From Streptomyces sp. MMG1533 (GTDB lineage: Bacteria; Actinomycetota; Actinomycetes; Streptomycetales; Streptomycetaceae), in assembly GCF_001279775.1 (NCBI RefSeq), contig NZ_LGDG01000234.1, positions 1 to 64,000 of the forward strand: DNA of 64,000 nt. The letters are read 5' to 3'. Shown piece by piece: positions 10,543-16,455 of this stretch. Within the stretch, counting starts at the first letter, position 1. The number at the start of each line of letters is the position of its first letter. Made by a program: the position numbers and the translations under genes. Under the pieces are notes generated by a model that saw only the letters and a program-made list of their open reading frames with translations, was not told where the DNA came from and ran no database searches.

Positions 10543-10575
10543 ACGAAGCCCCGGCCGACACGGCCGGGGCTTCGT
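10543..10575 (+). terminator. terminator after tRNA-Ser
   Basis: Perfect 15-bp stem (ACGAAGCCCCGGCCG and its complement) with a 3-base loop, ten bases past the tRNA. Confidence 0.85.
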
Positions 10576-10645
10576 CGTTCCCGCACCGTTCCCGACCCTG
10601 CTCTGAGGGCCTTTTCTGCAGGTCACAAGGGGTATGGCAAACGGA

Positions 10646-10675
10646 TTTCACATGGCGGCGGCAGTCATGTAATGT
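10646..10675 (+). promoter_or_regulatory. candidate promoter of tRNA-Arg
   Basis: TTTCAC (10646-10651) and TAATGT (10670-10675) are separated by 18 bases, with the tRNA starting 56 bases further on. The pair is a reasonable match to a housekeeping Streptomyces promoter. It is an inference from consensus only. Confidence 0.45.
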
Positions 10676-10731
10676 TCTTCCTGTCGCCGCGAGCGGGCCG
10701 GTAGGTCCGAAGCGGCGAGAAAACAAAACAA

Positions 10732-10804
10732 GCACTCGTAGCTTAACGGATAGAGCATCTGACTACGGATCAGAAGGTTGCAGGTTCGAATCCTGCCGAG
10801 TGCA
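10732..10804 (+). tRNA. tRNA-Arg (anticodon ACG), integration site of the islands
   Basis: A 73-nt tRNA. The acceptor stem GCACTCG pairs with CGAGTGC, discriminator A. The anticodon stem TCTGA/TCAGA encloses CTACGGA, giving anticodon ACG. The T arm is GCAGGTTCGAATCCTGC. The 3' part from the anticodon loop onward is duplicated exactly at 20099-20145 and imperfectly at 24899-24942, so this gene is the intact attachment-site copy. Confidence 0.96.
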
Positions 10805-10809
10805 CAGCA
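10763..10809 (+). repeat. attachment-site copy 1 (within tRNA-Arg)
   Basis: A 47-bp sequence from the tRNA-Arg anticodon loop to five bases past the tRNA 3' end. It is identical base for base to 20099-20145. The second copy lacks the 5' half of the tRNA, which is what a site-specific recombinase integrating in a tRNA 3' end leaves behind. Confidence 0.9.
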
Positions 10810-10811
10810 GA

Positions 10812-10852
10812 CCAGAGGCCCTGTGGAGAGATCCACAGGGCCTCTGGCTTTT
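10812..10852 (+). terminator. terminator after tRNA-Arg
   Basis: A 16-bp perfect stem (CCAGAGGCCCTGTGGA and its complement) with a 4-base loop, followed by CTTTT, starting 8 bases past the tRNA. Confidence 0.85.
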
Positions 10853-10895
10853 GCGTTGACGGCAGTGTTTGACGGTAAGCGTTCTGGGGATCGGA

Positions 10896-11237
10896 TCAGA
10901 TGGCTATCGGGACACCGACCACACCGTCGCCATCATCCGGACCGTTGCCGTCACCCCTTAGAGCATCTCCGACACGATCGAACGCCGAGCGCTGCGAGTC
11001 GAGCCGGACGAAGGTGTAGATGTCCATGGTCACGCGGATCGAGCTGTGGCCGAGGACTTCCATGATCATGCGTGCGTCGGCGCCCTGTTCGTGGAGCAGT
11101 GACGCGCAGGTGTGCCGTAGGTCGTGGAAGCGGACCTTGCGGACGCCGGCCCGGATGGACAGCGCCTCGAAGGAGCGGTTGAGGTTGCGCGGCTCGATAG
11201 GGGTTCCGTTCCGGGTGGTGAAGACAAGGCGGCCCGC
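10896..11237 (-). pseudogene. 5'-truncated tyrosine recombinase (integrase) fragment
   Basis: In the minus strand an open frame without a start codon encodes about 113 residues ending at the TGA at 10896. It contains the C-terminal catalytic half of a phage-type integrase. The box II motif FHDLRHTCASLLHEQG supplies an arginine and a histidine, VLGHSSIRVT supplies the next histidine, and MDIYTFV holds the tyrosine nucleophile. A TAG at 11238-11240 interrupts the frame, and the sequence beyond it no longer resembles an integrase, so the N-terminal DNA-binding domains and the first catalytic arginine are missing. It lies about 90 bases from the tRNA, the usual position for the enzyme that inserted the island. 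Confidence 0.85.
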
Positions 11238-11797
11238 CTACGGCGGGCCGCGCGCTGGCGGCCACGGGCCGCCGCCGCTCCCTGTCTCCGCCACCGCTGC
11301 GCCGGCCCCCGGCCACTCAGCGCGCAGCACCGCCAAGGCAGACAGCCAGGCCAGGAAGCAACTCGCCCAGCCCGAGCACCAGGACCACGAACAGGACCAG
11401 GCCGAGCCCGACCAAGGACGACCCCGCCGCCCGGCTGGCCACCGTTTGGCAATCGGAAACGTGGCTGAGGCCGGTACGGGGTTGCTGGAGACATACGTGA
11501 CGGGTGCTTGTTCGGCGCACTCGCCGCCGTGGCTGACTTTCGGTGGCGCAGGTCAGAACTGCGCCACCGATGACCGAACTTCAACAGTCCTCCTCTCTAA
11601 CTCGTAAACGGCAAGCAGGGGTTATAGCCACACCCGAATCCGGGCACGACGACCACCCCGGTACCATCGGCACCGGGGTCCTGATCAGGGCTTCCACGAC
11701 CGGACCACCCGGAATGCTGTCCAGGCTGAGGGGTGGTCCGGTCTCTTGTTGTTGACGTCCGCGCACGGGTGACGCGAGACGAGTCGGGCCTTCGGGA
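11238..11797. other. degenerate stretch between integrase fragment and kinase-like gene
   Basis: No confident gene. On the minus strand, a frame within about 11317-11460 encodes a single hydrophobic segment (GLGLVLFVVLVLGLGELL) flanked by disordered sequence. It could be a remnant of a small membrane protein of the element, but no good start site is visible. The rest looks like decayed coding DNA. Confidence 0.35.
11698..11743. terminator. inverted repeat, probable terminator of the kinase-like operon
   Basis: Perfect 13-bp inverted repeat (GACCGGACCACCC and complement) with a 20-base spacer. It is positioned just downstream of the minus-strand gene 11798-12670. Confidence 0.55.
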
Positions 11798-12670
11798 TCA
11801 GATCAGGGCTTTGGCCACCTCGTAGATGGTGGGCCGATCCTCCGGAGCATGGCTGAGCATCGCGTCGACCAGTTCGCCCAGCTCACCCGGCACCTTCACG
11901 GGCCGACGCAGACCCTTGGCCACTGCCGCTCGCTGCACAGGGCGGGGAGCGTCGTCCGGGTACTCGACTGCCCGCCAGCCCGTGGCGGAGATGAGCAGCG
12001 AGGCCCCGAGTGCGTAGATGTCGGCTTCCTGTGTTGGCTCCGCTTCCCCGATGTCGAGCACACTGCGCGCGATCTCCGGTGCTTCGTAGTGGACAAGGCA
12101 GCCGCGGAACGGGAAGTCGTACCCCTCGGGTACCTGTCCGCCTCGGGCCAGGGCGAGGTCGATGAGGTGCGTTCGTTCCGGCCCGATGATGAAGTGGGCG
12201 GGCTGCACATCACCGTGGGCCCAGCCCCGTACGTGGAGATCAGCCAGAGCTTCGACACATCCCAGCGCCACGCTGGTGTGAGGTTCGATGGACGAGCCCT
12301 GCTTGCGGCATGGCTCCCACAGCCTGTAGAGGTCTGGCCCTTCGTGCCACGGCTGGAAGTTCCAAGTACCGCGCTCCCATTCGCCGTACGCGATCTCATT
12401 GAGTCCGAGGCGATGCAGGACGGCGCCCTCGCGTGCCGGCGCGAGAGCAGTCCAGGGCTGAGCAGGCCACTCGGCCGTGGCCTCGATCGGATACCCGAGC
12501 TTCACGACGTAGTGGCCCCGGGGGCTCTCCACCTCCCAGACCGTGGAGCCCCGGCGGTTGATGATCACGCGCTGCGAAGTGGGCATGAGCGCGTCGAGCA
12601 CCACGATCGGCAGTTCAGGTGTTGGGCCGGACAAGGTCTCCTCTCCCTCCGGGCGACTGCGGCCGACCAC
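11798..12670 (-). CDS. protein-kinase-like phosphotransferase of the island operon
   Basis: About 290 residues with a eukaryotic-type kinase fold signature. There is a VVKLG lysine near residue 57, a glutamate near 81, a catalytic-loop variant AHGDVQPAHFIIG (152-163, HGD instead of HRD), IDLA in place of DFG (170-173) and the YEAPEI substrate loop (195-200). The ATP-handling residues are present, so activity is plausible; the substrate is unknown. It is the last gene of a minus-strand group with 12705-13148. The GTG at 12670 has no ribosome binding site. A TTG about 36 bases downstream is preceded by GGGAGAGGAG and may be the true start. Alternative reading: an aminoglycoside-phosphotransferase relative. 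Confidence 0.7.
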   Translation of the reverse strand: MVGRSRPEGEETLSGPTPELPIVVLDALMPTSQRVIINRRGSTVWEVESPRGHYVVKLGYPIEATAEWPAQPWTALAPAREGAVLHRLGLNEIAYGEWERGTWNFQPWHEGPDLYRLWEPCRKQGSSIEPHTSVALGCVEALADLHVRGWAHGDVQPAHFIIGPERTHLIDLALARGGQVPEGYDFPFRGCLVHYEAPEIARSVLDIGEAEPTQEADIYALGASLLISATGWRAVEYPDDAPRPVQRAAVAKGLRRPVKVPGELGELVDAMLSHAPEDRPTIYEVAKALI

Positions 12671-12704
12671 GAGTCGAGGCCGGCCGCGTCACTGTTGTCG
12701 TGAG

Positions 12705-13148
12705 CTACGCCTGACCGTACGGTCGGCCGCAGTCCGAGTCGCACTGCGCGAGGTTCGTGCCGTCCACGGTCCACAGGTCGTCGAAGACCACGAACCCGGC
12801 CTCCTTCATTGCGCGAGCCGAGGCGGCGACCTTCTCCAGTTCGCGGCTTCCTCCACCGGGCATCGGGTTGTGGTGCAGGAAGCGGCCCGCGTACTGCTCG
12901 CACAGCACGGCGTATTCCTTCGTGTGCAGGATGAGCGCGTGCAGGCCTAGGTCGACGTCGTCGGACGGAACCATGGGAACGGTGGCAGTGGCCGCCGTGA
13001 CCAGGAACGCGACCGCCTGGTCCGCGATCCGCTCAGCGCGCTTGGGGGACTGCCCGTTGTGGATGACCACGAAGCGGGCCAGGCTCTCGAACAGCTCTTC
13101 ACCAGCCACCGCGCGACCGGTCTTCTGATCGTTCGCTGTTGCCGTCAT
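12705..13148 (-). CDS. conserved protein resembling the glycine-rich-domain-protein (DUF1399-like) core
   Basis: 147 residues. The motif LGLHALILHTKEYAVLCEQ followed by GRFLHHNP (about residues 68-97) resembles the His-rich core of the GRDP/DUF1399 family, where conserved histidines probably form a site of unknown function. The end of the protein has two cysteines (CDSDC). ATG at 13148 with GAGGAG seven bases upstream. It lies 34 bases before the kinase-like gene and is probably cotranscribed with it. The family link is from memory of the motif and is moderately uncertain; no function should be assumed. Confidence 0.6.
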   Translation of the reverse strand: MTATANDQKTGRAVAGEELFESLARFVVIHNGQSPKRAERIADQAVAFLVTAATATVPMVPSDDVDLGLHALILHTKEYAVLCEQYAGRFLHHNPMPGGGSRELEKVAASARAMKEAGFVVFDDLWTVDGTNLAQCDSDCGRPYGQA

Positions 13149-13240
13149 GTGCAATCTCCTCAGGTGAGGTGGTGCGTGGCACGTACCACCCGCCCTGATC
13201 GCCGAGCTCGGCTCATAGACGATCGGGAAGCGGGCTTGGA

Positions 13241-13296
13241 GGCCGGCCCCGGACGGGGACGGGGAGTCGTGCGATCGACACCCGTCCGGGGCGGCC
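13241..13296 (-). terminator. strong hairpin between the 32-residue gene and the GRDP-like gene
   Basis: GGCCGGCCCCGGACGGG and a near-exact complement (one unpaired base) are separated by about 23 bases, immediately after the stop of the 32-residue membrane-peptide gene. It would attenuate or end transcription on the minus strand, so the GRDP-like and kinase-like genes may have their own promoter. Confidence 0.5.
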
Positions 13297-13299
13297 GGT

Positions 13300-13398
13300 C
13301 TACTGGCTGGTCCCGAGGGCCATGCCGATCACCAGACCGCACGAACCGCTGATGCAGATGATGAACAGGACCCCGGCATACCGGCCGACGGCGCGCAT
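13300..13398 (-). CDS. 32-residue single-pass membrane peptide
   Basis: A tiny gene whose ATG overlaps the stop codon of the preceding gene by one base (ATGA at 13396-13400), implying translational coupling. The peptide is a short basic head (MRAVGRYAG) followed by one hydrophobic segment of about 20 residues (VLFIICISGSCGLVIGMAL). It is cysteine-containing and has almost no soluble part. The size and topology resemble membrane-anchored regulatory or toxic peptides. Which of these, if any, is unknown. The coupling to the upstream gene is the main evidence that it is real. Confidence 0.6.
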   Translation of the reverse strand: MRAVGRYAGVLFIICISGSCGLVIGMALGTSQ

Positions 13399-13628
13399 CA
13401 CAGCGGGACCTGACTGTTGCCGTTCCGCACGGCCAGGCGCGCGCTCAGTTCCTCCCGCGCACTGGGTGCCACCACGTTGCCCGGCATGGCATCCCACTCC
13501 CTGCCGCCACGGACCGGCCGCATCTGCACGCGGCCACCGATCTCACCCATGACGACGCCGATACGTCCGGTGGCACTGTCTTTCGCCAGTTCACCGATGG
13601 CTGGTCTGGTCTGCTGATTGCTCGCCAT
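13398..13628 (-). CDS. 76-residue small protein, first gene of the island operon
   Basis: A small soluble protein. The core GRIGVVMGEIGGRVQMRPVRGG reads like a short beta-barrel, followed by EWDAMPGNVVAPSAREELSARL. I recall related small proteins next to XRE regulators in other Streptomyces, but cannot name the family. It is divergent from the XRE-TPR regulator across a 126-base gap that contains a perfect operator-like palindrome. Its stop overlaps the ATG of the membrane peptide. The start at 13628 is not certain; 13640 is possible and neither has a clear ribosome binding site. Confidence 0.65.
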   Translation of the reverse strand: MASNQQTRPAIGELAKDSATGRIGVVMGEIGGRVQMRPVRGGREWDAMPGNVVAPSAREELSARLAVRNGNSQVPL

Positions 13629-13676
13629 GCCCACGAGCATCGCGATTCGGGTACCCCCGCCAAAAGGTCAGGCTGA

Positions 13677-13693
13677 TTACCCAACTTGGGTAA
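13677..13693. promoter_or_regulatory. perfect palindrome in the divergent promoter of the XRE regulator
   Basis: TTACCCAACTTGGGTAA has 8-bp arms around a single base. It lies between two divergent genes, 62 bases before the XRE start and 49 bases before the small-protein start. It is the obvious binding site for the XRE regulator, although this is inferred. Confidence 0.7.
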
Positions 13694-13754
13694 CATCGCG
13701 GCAAGTAGAGAATCCGCGACGTTGCGTAGCCCTCGCAGTTTGGGAGCTTGCCCA

Positions 13755-15095
13755 ATGCCCGACGCCGACCGGCCGCAGGAACTGCCTGCCCGGCTGCTCA
13801 CCGATCCCGAGATGATCAATGCCTGCCGGGTACGGGACTTCGGCAGAGTCTTCCGGCTGGTGAAGACCAGAGCGGGCATCTACCCGTCGATGGTCGCAAG
13901 GCGATGCGAGCTGACGCCGAGCCGCGTCGGCGAAGTGATCGCGGGCCGCCGCCAGTTGCTGCACATGGACGTCGTCGAGCGCATCGCCGACGGCTTGCGC
14001 ATTCCAGGGCACATGCTCGGGCTTGCCCGGCGCCCATGGGAGACGCCTCAGGCTCTCGTCGTCACCGAGCGGGAGGCTCCCCAAGCGGCGGAGCCGGAAC
14101 AGCTCGCCCCTGCGTCCCTATCGGGGCCCGACGTGGACAGCATCCTTGCGCTGACCACGCGGACCAACCTCAGCGCAGCAACACTTGAGGCATTCCGGTC
14201 CTCCATCGAGGACTACTGGCGACGAGACGACCAGCACGGCGGCGAGGCACTCAGGCCAGCCGTCGTCGGTCAACTTCGTTATGTGGTCGGACTCCTGAAG
14301 GAAAGTCGACCCCCGGCCATCCAGAACGGCCTGTACGGGATCGCTGCCGAACTCGCTCGCCTCACCGGCTGGACCTACTTCGACGCCCGCCAGTACAACC
14401 AGGCCCGCGCCTACTTCACCGAGGCCCTGCAACTCGCCAAGACCATCGACGACCGCCAGTTCATGGCCAACGTCCTCGCCTGTATGAGCTTGCAGGCGAC
14501 CTACCAGGACAAGCCCGCAGACTCTCTGGCACTCGTGACCGCCGCCCAGGACCAGGCTCGCTCGGCCCCCGACACCACCGCACGGGTCCTGTCGATGCTG
14601 TCCATGCGGGAAGCCTTCGCCCATGCCACGCTCGGCAGCCAGACGTCCACTCACCGGGCGATCACTGAAGCGCATCGGCAGTTCGAGCAGATCCAGGTGA
14701 GCGACCCGGACCCGTCGTGGGTGGCCTACTTCGACGAGCCGAAGCTCATAGTGGATACCGGCATTGCCCACGGCCGACTGGGCGAGGCAGCGACCGCTGA
14801 ACCGTTGATCGTGGATGCCTTGCGCCGGGAAGCCCGCAACAATCAGCGAGGCCGCGCGTTTCACGCCTTCTGGCTGGCTCGTACGCAGCTCGACCAAGGC
14901 AAGCTTGACCAGGCGTGCCACACCGCCACGCAAGCTCTGGAGCCCGCATCGGCGGTGGCTTCGGAGCGAGTGTCAGGCCACCTCAGAGAGTTCTACGACC
15001 AGTTGGCCCCACACAGGCAGGAGCCCGTAGCCCTGGCCTTCGAGGCGCGGCTACGGGAACTCCTCCCACCGGTCAGTGGATCGCTTCATCCATGA
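13755..15095 (+). CDS. XRE-family regulator with TPR domain
   Basis: 446 residues. A helix-turn-helix (about 25-80: YPSMVARRCELTPSRVGEVIAGRR) is followed by a helical TPR region (about 190-430) with segments such as DARQYNQARAYFTEALQLAK. This layout is common in actinobacterial regulators that read a peptide or small ligand through the TPRs. I placed the start at the ATG at 13755, with GGGAG ten bases upstream. It is divergent from the four-gene minus-strand operon, and its 3' end overlaps the convergent Nudix gene by 23 bases. It probably controls the divergent operon through the palindrome at 13677. Confidence 0.8.
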   Translation: MPDADRPQELPARLLTDPEMINACRVRDFGRVFRLVKTRAGIYPSMVARRCELTPSRVGEVIAGRRQLLHMDVVERIADGLRIPGHMLGLARRPWETPQALVVTEREAPQAAEPEQLAPASLSGPDVDSILALTTRTNLSAATLEAFRSSIEDYWRRDDQHGGEALRPAVVGQLRYVVGLLKESRPPAIQNGLYGIAAELARLTGWTYFDARQYNQARAYFTEALQLAKTIDDRQFMANVLACMSLQATYQDKPADSLALVTAAQDQARSAPDTTARVLSMLSMREAFAHATLGSQTSTHRAITEAHRQFEQIQVSDPDPSWVAYFDEPKLIVDTGIAHGRLGEAATAEPLIVDALRREARNNQRGRAFHAFWLARTQLDQGKLDQACHTATQALEPASAVASERVSGHLREFYDQLAPHRQEPVALAFEARLRELLPPVSGSLHP

Positions 15096-15606
15096 GCAGG
15101 TACAAGAGGCCGACGAGGGATCCGCTGCTCACGATCTCCCGGCGGTCGATCATCCCTCGCACTTCGCTGAGCGGAATCCACTCGATGCGGTCGGACTCGT
15201 TCTTCTCCGTGGGCGGACCGTCGTAACTCGCGCCGTCCGCACGGAAGACGTGGTGCTGCGAGTCCGTGATCCCGTTGGCCGGCTCGGCGTAGATCAGGGG
15301 CTTGATGGGCCCAGGCCGCCAGCCCGTCTCCTCCAGGACTTCACGGGCAGCCGCCTCCTCGGGAGACTCGCCCTCCTCGACCAGGCCCATGGGCAACTCC
15401 CAGGCCCAGGAGTCCGTGATGAAGCGGTGCCGCCACATCATCAGCACCTCCTGGCGGTCGTTGACCACGGCGGCCACGGCCAGGTGCCGCAGGCGAACGA
15501 CGTGGTACTCCCACCTGCGCCCGTCAGGCTGCTGGACGTCGACCAGACACAGATTCACCCAAGGGTTGGTGTAGATCTGTCGCTCACCGTGGGTCTTCCA
15601 CTCCAT
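15073..15606 (-). CDS. Nudix hydrolase, resembling Pif-type proteins of integrative elements
   Basis: 177 residues with a complete Nudix box at about 74-96 (ends REVLEETGW), so it should hydrolyse a nucleoside diphosphate linked to another moiety. The overall sequence, including WKTHGERQIY near the start and MWRHRFITDSWAWELPMG, resembles ADP-sugar pyrophosphatase-like Nudix proteins found in actinobacterial integrative elements. One of these, Pif of pSAM2, prevents redundant transfer between element-bearing cells. That comparison is from memory. It is convergent with the XRE gene. In this island the role could be immunity or simply metabolism. Confidence 0.8.
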   Translation of the reverse strand: MEWKTHGERQIYTNPWVNLCLVDVQQPDGRRWEYHVVRLRHLAVAAVVNDRQEVLMMWRHRFITDSWAWELPMGLVEEGESPEEAAAREVLEETGWRPGPIKPLIYAEPANGITDSQHHVFRADGASYDGPPTEKNESDRIEWIPLSEVRGMIDRREIVSSGSLVGLLYLLMDEAIH

Positions 15607-16455
15607 ACCTGCGGCCCCTCTCGATCGGACTCCAGGGTCTCAGACCGATCCAGAAGAGGGCGCAAGTTCGACGCTTTTCGCGTCATGCTGACGAGATGCC
15701 CTCTGAGTGACCCGCGGGCCTTCCAGCTGGAGTGGCCCAGAGCCGGGAGAAACCAGGGAGCGGTGGCAGAGGGGGGTGTCGAACCGCAGATTGGGGAGCT
15801 GCGATCATTGGCGACCGGTTCAGGCGCTGACCTGCGTGAACGGTCGGGATGGGCCCTCACCGGGCCCGGCTGCTTTCACCATGATTCCCCGCTGTTCCCC
15901 GCTCGATCTGGTGCGTTTTTGGTGCGGTGCCCTCTGGCTGTTGTAGCGCCGCGGCCCACGCTGACCTGCTTATTGTGTAGATACACGGAAGCGGCCCAGT
16001 GCGAATGGGCCGCTTCCGTGCCGTGCTAGCAGCAGGTCCGGACTCGGGGAACCACTTCTCCCAGGGCCAGAAGACGATCCGCTGGAGGCCATCCCGGTCG
16101 AGGAGTTCCAGCGGGTCGCGGACTCCGTGACCGGGCTGGACAACCACTTTAGGAGAGAGGATGGGGGACTGTGCCGCTGAGCTGGGGCTTCGATACCTGG
16201 TCAGGCTGCCGAAAACTCGACCGCGAGTCACCCCCGTTGACCGTGGCTGCCCCCTGCATATGGCACGACAGTGGCACGAACCTCAGCCGACGACAGCCAG
16301 CCACGACAGCGGGTGCGCCGGCCGACCACGCACGCGTATGCCTCGCTGCACCCCACCGGCCTCAGCCACGCTGTCGGGTCTGTCGTCGACCAGAGTGAGG
16401 GGCCAGGGCCGCAATGTTCGCCGCCGTCCGTCGGCGGGGTCACGTAGTTAGACAC
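15607..16455. other. 849-base non-coding or decayed stretch of island 1
   Basis: No intact gene. In the plus strand, about 16040-16180 reads as a plausible protein C-terminus (DDPLEAIPVEEFQRVADSV, ending in a TGA) with no start, probably a decayed gene. A 10-bp direct repeat of the type TTCCCCGCT occurs near 15890-15910. An orphan hairpin lies at 15984-16020. The content resembles the debris of an older element. Confidence 0.4.
15984..16020. terminator. orphan 15-bp hairpin
   Basis: Perfect stem CACGGAAGCGGCCCA with a 7-base loop. No intact gene ends nearby on either strand, so it is probably a relic terminator of a lost gene or of an earlier integration boundary. Confidence 0.5.

Noticed and set aside
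11317..11520. Hydrophobic open frame considered as a Spd-type spread protein
   Set aside because: Only one hydrophobic segment is present, with no convincing start codon or ribosome binding site; it may be a decayed remnant.
15755..15800. A tRNA-like T-arm (GTCGAACCGCAG region) considered as a further tRNA or attachment site
   Set aside because: The stems do not pair and no anticodon or acceptor arms can be drawn. It is kept only as unexplained sequence.
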